Assembly: GCA_017501245.1 (NCBI GenBank)
Contig: JAFVXI010000025.1
Span: 1 to 64,000 of the forward strand
Direction: 5' to 3'
Length of the DNA: 64,000 nt
DNA from: Clostridia bacterium
GTDB lineage: Bacteria; Bacillota; Clostridia; Oscillospirales; CAG-272
The position numbers and the translations under genes were made by a program. The notes beneath the pieces were generated by a model, which was given only the letters and a program-made list of their open reading frames with translations, searched no databases and was not told the origin of the DNA. Below, piece after piece: positions 33,612 to 42,714 of the stretch. The number at the start of each line of letters is the position of its first letter. Position 1 is the stretch's first letter.

Positions 33612-33643
33612 ATCAATATCTCCTTTGTGATCGTTTTTCTTTT

Positions 33644-33672
33644 ATTATACAATATCGACTGATCTATTTCAA
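33644..33672 (-). promoter_or_regulatory. Promoter of the GH79-like gene
   Basis: Read leftward: TTGAAA (33667-33672), 17-base spacer, TATAAT (33644-33649), 33 bases before the start codon. Confidence 0.7.
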
Positions 33673-33890
33673 CCGCCAAATGAAAATGCTTTGCTGAAAA
33701 AATATTCCATGTCCACCGCAAAAAAACGTCCATATGCCGGCATAGAGACAAACAGCCCCCGCCTCGGTCGTTGCTTTCTGTCACTCCTTCGCCACGGGAA
33801 ATAATGGGAAAAGCACGAAAAAACTGTTGAAAATACGCACTATACCTAAAATTCAGTTAAAATGCACAAAAAAACCAGCTGAAATTTGTT

Positions 33891-33914
33891 GACACAAATG
33901 CCGCAAAATGTGTC
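33891..33914. promoter_or_regulatory. Inverted repeat upstream of the opp-array promoter
   Basis: GACACA (33891-33896) and TGTGTC (33909-33914) with a 12-base spacer, ending eight bases before the -35 box. A regulator-binding site is possible. Confidence 0.35.
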
Positions 33915-33921
33915 GGATTTA

Positions 33922-33950
33922 TTGACAATAAATTGACAGAGTGGTAAAAT
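33922..33950 (+). promoter_or_regulatory. Promoter of the opp/lipoprotein array
   Basis: TTGACA (33922-33927), 17-base spacer, TAAAAT (33945-33950). It is the only strong promoter seen before the 30-kb rightward array. A second TTGACA lies inside its spacer. Confidence 0.6.
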
Positions 33951-34084
33951 TATTAAATAATAATACGTGTACTCGCATTATTTATCGCCCACGAGGGTGC
34001 AAAGACGCCGCCTTATCCTGACTCGAGCGGTGACTGTTTATGCGCTTCCGATATGGGCTTCGAATAGAAACGGAGGTCTTTTTT

Positions 34085-35266
34085 GTGCGAAAAAATGCAA
34101 TTGCTTATTTAGCTCTCTGCCTGCTTCTTGTCTGTCTTTCCTTTACGCTCAGCGGATGCGGCGATGGCGCAAGAGATTTTGACGGCAAGGTCAAGGTCAT
34201 TTATCAGCTGGAGGGCGGCATCTATCAGAACTGTGAGCAGCCCATCATCCAGTATTACGGCTTTGACGATGAAGGAAATCTTATCGTGGAGCCTTCTACT
34301 CTTTCAGGCCAGGCTATCACCCGCTCGGGATACACCCTTGAGGGCTGGTACAGAGAGAAGAGCGGAGAAGGGAATAGCGTATCCTATTCCGACAAGTGGG
34401 ATTTCACTAAGGATAAGGTTTCGAAGGACGGCGTGACGCTATACGCCAGGTGGAAAAAGAACATCCTCTACACCTACGAGGTCTGCTACCGCGACGAGCA
34501 GGATCAGTCGATCCACACTCTCGGCAGCTACGAGGTCAACGAGGGCGACACCTTCAACGACTACTACGCCTCGTATTTCGGGAATAAGCGCATCGGCTAC
34601 ACGGCTCTTAACGGTCTATTTACCGAGGGCGGCGAGCCCTGGGACAAGAGCTTCACTCATCCCGGAGGCGAGACCGACACCGCAGTTCGTGTATTCATAA
34701 ATTACATAGAGGGCGATTTCGTGCTTGTCGATTCGCCGAGAAAGCTTCTTTCCAACAAGAGCGCAAACCTCTATCTCACCGCCGATATAGATTTCGAGGG
34801 CGACGCCTTCTCGGGCTTCGGCGATTATAAGGGTATCATAAAGGGCAACGGATTTACCGTCAGGAATTTCTCCCTTTCTTATGATAACAGTAAAAACGGG
34901 CTTATATCCGACGCCGATCTCAGCACCGAGGGCGGCATACTTTCCATCAGCCTATTCCGCTCGCTTAAGGGCGCAGAGATATCGGATATCACCTTCTCCG
35001 ACTTCACGGTCGACATCAAGGCGGGATATCCCGGAACCAAACTCATTCTCGTAGCACCTCTCGCTATGAAGCTTGAGGACAGTAAGCTCTCGGGCGTGAG
35101 CGTTGAGGGTGCAACCGTCACCTGCTCTCAGCTGCCCACGGGCTTTGATAAGTCCTCCTCGCTCGTCATCCTTGAGTCGGGGGCGGCATACTTTATCCCC
35201 GAGGGCGACACCTCGGAGCTCACCGACGTTACGGCAGTCATGACCGATAACACCGACGGCACTTAA
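34085..35266 (+). CDS. Lipoprotein with a Listeria-Bacteroides repeat
   Basis: 393 residues from GTG 34085, which has GGAGG eight bases upstream; the frame to 34040 is only an extension. The signal peptide ends in TLSGC (lipid Cys about 25). A Listeria-Bacteroides repeat unit follows (AITRSGYTLEGWYREKSGEG, VTLYARWKK), then a second incomplete unit. The C-terminal ~170 residues include a GLUG/pectate-lyase-like stretch (YKGIIKGNGFTVRNFSLSYD, LKGAEISDITFSDF), which suggests a beta-solenoid. It is the first gene of the opp array. A surface ligand-binding or adhesion role is likely; the ligand is unknown. Confidence 0.75.
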   Translation: MRKNAIAYLALCLLLVCLSFTLSGCGDGARDFDGKVKVIYQLEGGIYQNCEQPIIQYYGFDDEGNLIVEPSTLSGQAITRSGYTLEGWYREKSGEGNSVSYSDKWDFTKDKVSKDGVTLYARWKKNILYTYEVCYRDEQDQSIHTLGSYEVNEGDTFNDYYASYFGNKRIGYTALNGLFTEGGEPWDKSFTHPGGETDTAVRVFINYIEGDFVLVDSPRKLLSNKSANLYLTADIDFEGDAFSGFGDYKGIIKGNGFTVRNFSLSYDNSKNGLISDADLSTEGGILSISLFRSLKGAEISDITFSDFTVDIKAGYPGTKLILVAPLAMKLEDSKLSGVSVEGATVTCSQLPTGFDKSSSLVILESGAAYFIPEGDTSELTDVTAVMTDNTDGT

Positions 35267-35296
35267 CACAGATCATTCAAAAGGAGTTTTTTAGAT

Positions 35297-37942
35297 ATGA
35301 AAGCATTTTTCTCAAAGTTATGGGCTAAGATCGCAAGCAAGGCCTTCTGGAAGAAGTGGTGGCCGGTAGCTGCTGCTTCCGTGGCGGTGATCGCCGTCGC
35401 CGTCGCCCTCATTATCGCACTTGGCGGTGAAGAGGAGAGGACCGTTTATGATAATGAGACCGACCCCTTGGTATTCGCTACCCTCGAGGTCGATAAGGTA
35501 TTTAACCCCTTCTTCTCCACCTCTGCTACCGACAGCAGCGTCGTAGGCATGACCCAGCTCGGCATGCTCTCTAACGACAAGGACGGTAACTACACCTATG
35601 GCGACGACGAGGCAGCCGTAACCAAGGACCTCGAGATCATCACCGTCGGAACGCCCGAGGTCGATCAGACCACGACCTATTATTTCGTTCTTAAGAACGA
35701 CGTTCGCTTCTCGAACGGCTCCTACCTCACCATCAAGGACGTTCTGTTTAATCTCTACGTCTATCTCGATCCCGCATACACCGGATCCAGCACCATCTAT
35801 TCCACCGATATCGTTGGTCTGAAGGCTTATCGCACTCAGAGCGAAAACGAGAAGGAGCAGGATGCCTTCATGCTCCAGTTCCAGACCGATGCGACCGCAC
35901 GTATCGACGCTCTCGTTGATGCCTCCGCCGAGATCTTCTACGACTACAACGATCTTGACAGCGACGGATTTAAGGCAAAGCTCGAGGAGTATTCGCAGAA
36001 CGGACCCGCCTACGCTCACCTCGTAGAGGACTATGAGAAGGCGCTTGAGCTCTTCCGCGAGGAGCTTAACAACGACTGGTCGAATTCGCTCAACTCCTTC
36101 GATCAGATCACCTTCTCGGACAAAGAGGGTACCGTATATAAGGACCTTCTCACCACCGACGTCGAGGCATTCCTCTACAATGAGGGCTACATCGTATGGA
36201 ACAAGGACGAGGGCAAGCTCTACTACAACGCAGACACCAAGGAGAACGTCCTCACCTGGACGAAGGAGCGCGCTATCGAGTTCGTATATAACGCAAACAT
36301 CCCCTACGACATCGCAACCGTCGTTCAGTATTGGGCGACCGCATCCACTCTTAACAGCTATCTCACCAACCAGGCTATGGAAAGCTATTTCCAGAACGCC
36401 ACCATCCTTTTCCCCAATATCTCGGGCATTAAGTTTGCTAACATGAGCGAGGCAGTAACCGTAAACGGCGTTTCCTACCCCGTTCCCACCTACACTGCTG
36501 ACGGACAGGCAGAATCCAACGAGGTCCTCTCCATCACCATCCACGACGTTGACCCCAAGGCTATCTGGAACTTTGCATTCAGCGTCGCACCTATGTACTA
36601 TTACTCCGACGAGGAGCATATCGAGGCATTTGACTTCGTTTCTCACTTTGGAGTTGAGCGCGGCTCTCAGAGCTTTATGGAAACGGTAGTTAAGAACCCC
36701 TCGAAGCTCGGCGTTCCCGTCGGCGCAGGCCCCTATGCGGCAAGTAAGTCCAGCGGCGGCATCGAGAGCATCGGAGCAGGTGACTTCTACGATAAGGGCG
36801 TTATCTACTTCGAGCGTAACCCCTACTACATTATGGGCCCCGCACAGATCAAAAAGGTTCGTTATCAGGTGGTTTCCTCCACCCAGATGCTCAACGCTCT
36901 TTATAATAAAGAGATAGACTTTGCAGAGCCTAACGCCAACCCCGAGACCATCTCCGAGCTTGACGGCAAGAAGGATCAGGGCATCGGAAACGAGTCTATC
37001 CAGACTGCGGGCTACGGCTACATCGGCATCAATGCGGGCAAGGTTCCGGATATGTCGGTTCGCCAGGCTATAATGCACACCATCAACACCCAGGAGTGCG
37101 TAGATTACTACGAGACCACAGCAGAGGCTATCTACCGCTCTATGTCCAAGTCCAGCTGGGCATATCCCGACAAGGCGACTCCCTATTATCCCTACATAGG
37201 CGGCAAGGTGCCGGAGGATCTCTCGGTCGTTAACCCCGCTTACCGTGAGTACGCTCTCGAGCTTGGCAAGCATGCGGGCGATACCTTCACTAAGGAGGAG
37301 CAGCAGGCGTTCATCATCTCTCTCGTAGAGGGCGCAGGCTACACCATCGGCGCAAACGGCGTCTACGTCAAGGGCAACCACACTCTTAAGTACACCTTCA
37401 CCATCGCAGGCGAGGAGACCGACCATCCCGCATGGCAGGCTATGTGGCACGCAGGCGAGTTCCTTAACGAGATCGGCTTCCAGATCAACGTTACCACCGA
37501 CGCTAACGCTCTTAAGAAGCTCTCCACCGGTGACCTCACCGTCTGGGCGGCTGCATGGGGCTCCACCATCGACCCCGATATGTATCAGGTATATCACATC
37601 GAGTCCAACGCATCCTCCACGCTCAACTGGGGCTATAAGCAGATCAAGCTCAACGTAGGCGGTAAGTACGACGTTGAGAAGGCTCTTATCGAGGATCTCT
37701 CCGATCTTATCGACGAGGCGCGTAAGACCACTGACACTAATGTCCGTAAGAATCTTTATGCCGAGGCTCTCGATATCGTAATGCAGCTCGCTATCGAGCT
37801 TCCCACCTACCAGAGAGACGACCTCTTCGCATTCAACACCGATAAGATCGACGTCGATTCTCTCACTCCCGAGGAGGAGCTCTCTCCTTACAGCGGCCTT
37901 ACTAACGACCTGCACGAGGTATCCCTCAACACCGAGCGCTGA
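35297..37942 (+). CDS. oppA: Oligopeptide ABC transporter binding protein, TM-anchored
   Basis: 881 residues, AAAGGAG before ATG. Residues ~22-43 form a single membrane span after a basic, Trp-rich start (KAFWKKWWP). There is no lipobox Cys, unlike most Firmicutes binding proteins. The rest is an SBP_bac_5 (DppA/OppA) fold: TYYFVLKNDVRFSNGSYLTIKDVLFNL, IMGPAQIKKVRYQVV, QTAGYGYIGINAGKVPDMSVRQAIMH, WAAAWGSTIDPDMYQVYH. It is about 300 residues longer than usual owing to an insertion around 200-380. It delivers peptides to the permeases encoded next. Antisense open frames here are shadows. Confidence 0.88.
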   Translation: MKAFFSKLWAKIASKAFWKKWWPVAAASVAVIAVAVALIIALGGEEERTVYDNETDPLVFATLEVDKVFNPFFSTSATDSSVVGMTQLGMLSNDKDGNYTYGDDEAAVTKDLEIITVGTPEVDQTTTYYFVLKNDVRFSNGSYLTIKDVLFNLYVYLDPAYTGSSTIYSTDIVGLKAYRTQSENEKEQDAFMLQFQTDATARIDALVDASAEIFYDYNDLDSDGFKAKLEEYSQNGPAYAHLVEDYEKALELFREELNNDWSNSLNSFDQITFSDKEGTVYKDLLTTDVEAFLYNEGYIVWNKDEGKLYYNADTKENVLTWTKERAIEFVYNANIPYDIATVVQYWATASTLNSYLTNQAMESYFQNATILFPNISGIKFANMSEAVTVNGVSYPVPTYTADGQAESNEVLSITIHDVDPKAIWNFAFSVAPMYYYSDEEHIEAFDFVSHFGVERGSQSFMETVVKNPSKLGVPVGAGPYAASKSSGGIESIGAGDFYDKGVIYFERNPYYIMGPAQIKKVRYQVVSSTQMLNALYNKEIDFAEPNANPETISELDGKKDQGIGNESIQTAGYGYIGINAGKVPDMSVRQAIMHTINTQECVDYYETTAEAIYRSMSKSSWAYPDKATPYYPYIGGKVPEDLSVVNPAYREYALELGKHAGDTFTKEEQQAFIISLVEGAGYTIGANGVYVKGNHTLKYTFTIAGEETDHPAWQAMWHAGEFLNEIGFQINVTTDANALKKLSTGDLTVWAAAWGSTIDPDMYQVYHIESNASSTLNWGYKQIKLNVGGKYDVEKALIEDLSDLIDEARKTTDTNVRKNLYAEALDIVMQLAIELPTYQRDDLFAFNTDKIDVDSLTPEEELSPYSGLTNDLHEVSLNTER

Positions 37943-37956
37943 TGCCCTACGGCATC
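37941..37956 (+). promoter_or_regulatory. Stem-loop between oppA and oppB
   Basis: GATGCC-CTAC-GGCATC overlaps the oppA stop codon and has no T-run after it. It may limit read-through or protect the oppA part of the mRNA, allowing more binding protein than permease. Confidence 0.35.
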
Positions 37957-37991
37957 CCGCTCGCCATCAAATATGAAAAGCGGATGATAAA

Positions 37992-38999
37992 ATGTTTAAG
38001 TATATTGTAAAACGCTTGCTTATCTCACTCCTCATTCTCTTCGGCGTGTCCATCATCATCTACACGATGGTGCGCATGATGCCGAACGACTACGTGGATC
38101 TTAAGTTTGCAACGCAGCTTCAAACCGGCGCCATCAAGCAAGAGGACGTTGACCGCTTCAAGGAGCTGTACGGCATAGGCGATTCCTCCTTTGCGGGAAT
38201 AGCCAAGGGTTATTTCAACTGGATAACCAAGCTCCTTCAGGGCGACCTCGGAAACTCCTTCAAGTACGATAAGCCCGTAGCACAGGTCATAGGCGAGAAT
38301 ATGTGGATCTCCTTTGCCATCGCAGCGGTGGCAACGGTGCTGCAGTTCCTGATCGCTATACCTCTCGGCATCTCGAGTGCCACCCATCAGTATTCTATAA
38401 GAGACTATTCCGTCACCGTATTTACGATGATAGGTCTGTCGCTCCCCACCTACTTCTTTGCCGCCATCGTCATCAAGGTGTTTGCGGTCGATCTCGGATG
38501 GCTACCTGCGAACGGACTTATTGACGCTACCAAGGATTACGCCGAGACCTTTGCCGGCGGCATAGAAAAGATGTGGGACATCGTCCAGCATCTCGTGCTG
38601 CCCATCTTCGTCAGCGTTATCCTATCTATCGGCGGATTAATGAGATATACCCGTACCAACACCCTCGAGGTGCTTGGTGCGGACTATATCCGCACTGCAA
38701 GAGCAAAGGGCATGTCCGAGTCCAAGGTCATCTACGTCCACGCTTTCAGAAACACGATGATCCCTCTTGCGACCCTTCTTGCGGGCATCCTGCCGTCGCT
38801 CTTCGGCGGTATGATGATCACCGAGCAGGTGTTCGGCATAGACGGTATCGGTAGGCTTGCATATCAGGCGCTCAAGGAGGGCGACATTCCCTTCATAATG
38901 GGCTATAATATGTTCCTTGCCGTGCTTACCGTCATCGGCACGCTTTGCTCCGACATTATGTATTCGATCGTTGACCCCCGTGTCAAGCTGGGAAAGTGA
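37992..38999 (+). CDS. oppB: Oligopeptide ABC transporter permease, OppB/DppB type
   Basis: 335 residues. N-terminal MFKYIVKRLLISLLILFGVSIIIY is typical of OppB/DppB. Six membrane segments and the EAA loop DYIRTARAKGMSESKVIYVHAFRNT are visible, followed by LPSLFGGMMITEQVFGIDGIG and VDPRVKLG at the end. It forms the pore together with the next gene's product. The ribosome site is weak. Confidence 0.93.
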   Translation: MFKYIVKRLLISLLILFGVSIIIYTMVRMMPNDYVDLKFATQLQTGAIKQEDVDRFKELYGIGDSSFAGIAKGYFNWITKLLQGDLGNSFKYDKPVAQVIGENMWISFAIAAVATVLQFLIAIPLGISSATHQYSIRDYSVTVFTMIGLSLPTYFFAAIVIKVFAVDLGWLPANGLIDATKDYAETFAGGIEKMWDIVQHLVLPIFVSVILSIGGLMRYTRTNTLEVLGADYIRTARAKGMSESKVIYVHAFRNTMIPLATLLAGILPSLFGGMMITEQVFGIDGIGRLAYQALKEGDIPFIMGYNMFLAVLTVIGTLCSDIMYSIVDPRVKLGK

Positions 39000-39008
39000 G
39001 GTTAAGAG

Positions 39009-40067
39009 ATGTCAGAAAAAGATAAAGAATTCATCGCCTCAGAAGAAAACGAGCTTATCCCCGCAGCTACGACCGGCGAGGAGGAGGAAACCTATCTTGA
39101 GATGAGCCCGATCAGGCTCGTTATGCGCCGTTTCTTCCGCTCCAAGCTCTCTATCGTGGGCATCTTAATGATCGCATTCCTCTTCCTCTTCTCCTTCCTT
39201 GGCCCCGTTATCTATCAGAGATGGGGTGAGGAGACGGTCGACAGGACCGAGGTATCCAATTTCATCTATCAGACCTATCACTACACCGATGCCGACGGCA
39301 ACAGGATAGAGGTCGTAGAGCAGCTTGAGCATATCAGCGGCATCAACAACTACGCCTCCCCGAGCGCCGATCACCTGCTCGGCACCGACGACAAGGGAAT
39401 GGACGTTTTCGTCCGTCTTATGTACGGTGGAAGGATCTCTCTTACCATCGGCTTTATCGTCGTAATCCTTGAAACGCTCATCGGCGTTCTCCTCGGCGGT
39501 ATATCCGGCTACTTCGGTGGCTGGGTGGATCAGCTGATAATGAGAATAGTTGATATCTTCAACTGTATCCCCATGCTTCCCATCCTGCTTATTGCCTCCG
39601 CTATGATCGACTCGTGGAACATAGAGCCGGATAAACGAATTTATATTCTGATGGTCATAATAACCATCTTCAGCTGGAGCGGCGTTGCCCGCCTCGTAAG
39701 AGGACAGATCCTCTCTTTAAGAGAGCAGGAGTACATCACCGCAACCGAGGTAATGGGCCTCTCCACCTGGCGCAAGATCTTCTTCCACCTTATCCCCAAC
39801 GTTATGCCGCAGCTCATCGTCTCTATGACGCTCGGCCTCGGCAGCGTCATCCTCTACGAGTCCACCCTTAGCTATCTCGGCCTCGGCGTTCAGCTGCCTA
39901 AGGCCGCTTGGGGAACTATGATAGCGACCTCGAACGATCCTCAGGTGCTTTCCTACCACGTTAATATGTGGCTCCCCGCAGGCTTCATGATCGTCATCGC
40001 CGTTCTCGGCTTCAACTTCGTCGGCGACGGCCTGCGTGACGCTATGGACCCGAAGGCAAGAAAGTAA
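39009..40067 (+). CDS. oppC: Oligopeptide ABC transporter permease, OppC/DppC type
   Basis: 352 residues, GAGG-AAGAG before ATG. The acidic cytoplasmic N-terminus is followed by RRFFRSKLSIVGILMIAFLF (OppC N-domain) and HLLGTDDKGMDVFVRLMYGGRISL. The EAA loop is EYITATEVMGLSTWRKIFFHLIPN, then YLGLGVQLPKAAWGTMI and GDGLRDAMDPKARK. An extra periplasmic-side loop (about residues 75-115) is longer than in most relatives. It starts nine bases after oppB. Confidence 0.93.
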   Translation: MSEKDKEFIASEENELIPAATTGEEEETYLEMSPIRLVMRRFFRSKLSIVGILMIAFLFLFSFLGPVIYQRWGEETVDRTEVSNFIYQTYHYTDADGNRIEVVEQLEHISGINNYASPSADHLLGTDDKGMDVFVRLMYGGRISLTIGFIVVILETLIGVLLGGISGYFGGWVDQLIMRIVDIFNCIPMLPILLIASAMIDSWNIEPDKRIYILMVIITIFSWSGVARLVRGQILSLREQEYITATEVMGLSTWRKIFFHLIPNVMPQLIVSMTLGLGSVILYESTLSYLGLGVQLPKAAWGTMIATSNDPQVLSYHVNMWLPAGFMIVIAVLGFNFVGDGLRDAMDPKARK

Positions 40068-40082
40068 GAATAATCTCCGAAT

Positions 40083-40095
40083 ATGCCTTTGGCAT
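40083..40095 (+). promoter_or_regulatory. Small stem-loop before oppD
   Basis: ATGCC-TTT-GGCAT lies in the 48-base gap between oppC and oppD and resembles the stem-loop after oppA. There is no T-run. An mRNA-stability or spacing role is only a guess. Confidence 0.25.
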
Positions 40096-40115
40096 TGAAA
40101 GGAACCGTCATACCA

Positions 40116-41282
40116 ATGAAACAAAAAGGTAATTATTTATCTATAAAAGACAGCCGGGAGATCATCCGCTACAACATCAAGCAGATGAAGTATTACGAGG
40201 CAGAAAAAAGGAAGCCACGCACCCTGGCTGAATATACCGCCCCGATGAAGGATAACAACAACCTTATCGAGATCGATTCTCTGAAGACCTGCTTTTTCAC
40301 GGATAACGGCACGGTCATGTCGGTAAACGGCGTGTCCTTCGACATCCCGAAATGCAAGATAGTTGGCGTCGTTGGAGAATCCGGATGCGGCAAGAGCGTC
40401 ACCTCGCTCACGATCATGCAGCTCGTCCAGGCTCCGCAGGGTCAGGTCGTCGAGGGGCAGATCCGATTTAATTCGGGCGATCTTGGGCAGACGGAGGACG
40501 GGCGCGATATCGCCTACGATATTGCAAAGACACCCACTGCAGAGATGTATCGCATCCGCGGCAAGGACATCACCATGATCTTCCAGGAGCCCATGACCAG
40601 CCTTAACCCCGTATTCACGATAGGCTATCAGCTCGACGAGGTCTCCTACCTTCATTCTCCCGGCATATCCCCCGAGGATGCAAAGGCTCACTCCATAGAA
40701 ATGTTAAAAAAGGTTGGCATTTCTATGCCAGAGCACACCTATTCGAGATATCCTCACGAGCTTTCGGGCGGAATGCGCCAGCGAGTTATGATCGCTATGG
40801 CTCTTGCGGGCGACCCCAAGCTTATTATCGCAGACGAGCCCACCACGGCGCTCGACGTCACCATCCAGGCGCAAATTCTGGAATTGCTTAAGGACTTACA
40901 GAGGAAGCAGGGCTGCTCGATAATGCTCATCACTCACGACCTCGGCGTTATCGCCGAAATGGCAGACGAGGTCGTCGTTATGTACGCAGGACGCGTTATA
41001 GAGAAGGGAACGGCGCACGACATCTTCCATAATCCCCTTCACCCCTACACGATAGGCCTGCAAAAGAGCAAGCCTATGATCAACTCCAACGTAAACGAGC
41101 CCCTCTATTCCATCCCCGGGCAGGTTCCCAACCCCATCAACCTCCCCAACACCTGCTATTTCAAGAGCCGATGCAGCAAGTGCATAGGAAAGTGTAGCGG
41201 TGAATATCCGGGAGGCGTTCAGGTGAGCGACACGCATTGGGTCTCCTGCTATCTGTATGAAGAAAAGGCGGATACAAAATGA
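40116..41282 (+). CDS. oppD: Oligopeptide ABC transporter ATPase, OppD/DppD type
   Basis: 388 residues from ATG 40116 (AAAGGA about 12 bases upstream); ATG 40083 lies in a stem-loop with no ribosome site. An extra basic N-terminus of ~50 residues precedes the ATPase. Walker [10 protein letters not shown]-loop [10 protein letters not shown], signature LSGGMRQR, Walker [14 protein letters not shown]-switch ITHDLGV. The C-terminal oligopeptide domain has four clustered cysteines ([14 protein letters not shown]), which coordinate a 4Fe-4S cluster in some characterised Dpp ATPases. It overlaps oppF by four bases. Confidence 0.93.
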   Translation: MKQKGNYLSIKDSREIIRYNIKQMKYYEAEKRKPRTLAEYTAPMKDNNNLIEIDSLKTCFFTDNGTVMSVNGVSFDIPKCKIVGVVGESGCGKSVTSLTIMQLVQAPQGQVVEGQIRFNSGDLGQTEDGRDIAYDIAKTPTAEMYRIRGKDITMIFQEPMTSLNPVFTIGYQLDEVSYLHSPGISPEDAKAHSIEMLKKVGISMPEHTYSRYPHELSGGMRQRVMIAMALAGDPKLIIADEPTTALDVTIQAQILELLKDLQRKQGCSIMLITHDLGVIAEMADEVVVMYAGRVIEKGTAHDIFHNPLHPYTIGLQKSKPMINSNVNEPLYSIPGQVPNPINLPNTCYFKSRCSKCIGKCSGEYPGGVQVSDTHWVSCYLYEEKADTK

Positions 41283-42403
41283 TCGAAAAAAATGAAAATC
41301 CTGTAACCGAAGCCGCTCCCGTGGCAGAGGCGGCAGCACCCGCTCCCAAGGCCGACGAGGTCCTGCGAGTGGAGCATCTAAAAAAATATTTCCCGATAGC
41401 TACCGACTTCTTCGGCAGACCGACGGCGTTTCTGCGTGCCGTCGACGATATTTCCTTCACCCTTGAGAGGGGAAAGACCATCGGCATCGTAGGCGAGTCC
41501 GGCTGCGGAAAGACCACCCTCGGCAGAACTATTCTGAAGCTGCACGAGATCACGGGCGGCGAGATCTACTTTGAGGGGACGAATATAACTAACCTCGGCA
41601 GATCTGCTATGAAGAAATACCGCACCTCAATGCAGCTGATCTTCCAGGATCCTTATTCCAGCCTCTCTCCGAGAATGACGGTCGGAAACATCATCGGCGA
41701 GGCGGTCCGTCAGCATAAGATCGTGCCTAAGGACGAAGTGCACGACTACGTCCTTGACATTATGCAGAAGTGCGGACTTCGCCCCCAGTTTTACGATCGC
41801 TATCCCCACGAGTTCTCGGGCGGTCAGCGCCAGCGTATATGTATTGCGAGAGCCCTTGCCGTAAAGCCTAAGCTCGTCATCTGCGACGAGCCCGTCAGCG
41901 CTCTCGACGTTTCCATCCAGGCGCAGATCATCAACCTTTTAAAGGAGCTTCAGAACAAAATGGGGCTCACCTATATCTTCATCTCCCACGATCTTTCGGT
42001 CGTCAAGTATATCACCGACAGGATCATGGTCATGTACCTCGGAAATATGATGGAGATGGGTGACACCGAGAGAATATTCGCAAATCCTCTCCATCCTTAC
42101 ACGGTGGCGCTGTTCTCCGCAGTTCCCGTGCCCGATCCCGACGTCAAGATGAACCGCATTATCCTCGAGGGAGATATCCCATCTCCCGCAAATCCTCCCT
42201 CGGGCTGTAAGTTCCACACCAGATGCTCAAAATGTATGGGCGTCTGTGCGGCAAAGGCTCCCCGCTACGTGGAGGTGGAGGCTGACCACTTCGTCGCCTG
42301 CCATCTTTACGACGGCGAGATAATGGAGCATCCCGACGACTACGATCTTTCACCCCTGACTGTCGCCGATGCGGCAGAGGGGGCAGGCGAAGATAATGAG
42401 TAA
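41279..42403 (+). CDS. oppF: Oligopeptide ABC transporter ATPase, OppF/DppF type
   Basis: 374 residues. An Ala/Pro/Glu-rich N-terminal extension (about 1-25) precedes the domain: VEHLKKYFPI, Walker A GESGCGKTT, FQDPYSSLSPRMTV, signature FSGGQRQRI, Walker B LVICDEPVSALD, ISHDLSVV. The C-terminal part has PHPYTVAL-like and CKFHTRCSKCMGVC. It pairs with OppD to power the transporter. Its last codons overlap the start of the following 79-residue gene (ATGAGTAA). Confidence 0.94.
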   Translation: MIEKNENPVTEAAPVAEAAAPAPKADEVLRVEHLKKYFPIATDFFGRPTAFLRAVDDISFTLERGKTIGIVGESGCGKTTLGRTILKLHEITGGEIYFEGTNITNLGRSAMKKYRTSMQLIFQDPYSSLSPRMTVGNIIGEAVRQHKIVPKDEVHDYVLDIMQKCGLRPQFYDRYPHEFSGGQRQRICIARALAVKPKLVICDEPVSALDVSIQAQIINLLKELQNKMGLTYIFISHDLSVVKYITDRIMVMYLGNMMEMGDTERIFANPLHPYTVALFSAVPVPDPDVKMNRIILEGDIPSPANPPSGCKFHTRCSKCMGVCAAKAPRYVEVEADHFVACHLYDGEIMEHPDDYDLSPLTVADAAEGAGEDNE

Positions 42404-42635
42404 GCCGGATAAAAAGCCTAAAAGACGCCCCTACGTCGACGACGGACACACCGTCTACGATATGTCGGGGCTGACAGGCGATAACAAAAAACGCCCGACG
42501 CAGCCGCTCGGGCTCTCGGGAAAAGAAAAATTTGCAGCTATAAGAGCCGCATTTGAAGCTTATTTTCCTATGCTGCTCCTCGTATTAGGCAGCTTCCTTT
42601 TCGTGATGCTGCTTATTGCGCTGTGGCTCAGCTAG
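42396..42635 (+). CDS. 79-residue single-span membrane protein
   Basis: The ATG at 42396 overlaps the oppF stop, so the gene is translationally coupled. A basic N-terminus (MSKPDKKPKRRPYVDDGHTV), a ~30-residue polar stretch and one C-terminal membrane span (YFPMLLLVLGSFLFVMLLIALWLS) are visible. No family recognised. By position it could be an accessory subunit of the transporter or a membrane tether for the ATPases. Confidence 0.65.
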   Translation: MSKPDKKPKRRPYVDDGHTVYDMSGLTGDNKKRPTQPLGLSGKEKFAAIRAAFEAYFPMLLLVLGSFLFVMLLIALWLS

Positions 42636-42714
42636 ACAAGATGAGTGCGGATCACGGTGCGTAGCCGACGGTCCCTGCCGATTCTTGCAACCTATACCAA
42701 GGAGTTTTCCAGTT

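Larger units (their letters stand above)
33612..34084. other. Divergent intergenic region, 473 bases
   Basis: Contains the leftward promoter of the GH79-like gene, a low-complexity middle part with nothing recognised, the inverted repeat at 33891-33914, the rightward promoter at 33922-33950 and an untranslated leader of about 130 bases before the GTG at 34085. No known riboswitch was recognised in the leader. Confidence 0.55.

Noticed and set aside
35318..37915. 865-codon open frame on the - strand opposite oppA
   Set aside because: It mirrors the codon bias of oppA (few stops in the antisense frame of a GC-rich third position), has no ribosome site and resembles no protein family, while oppA shows clear binding-protein motifs.
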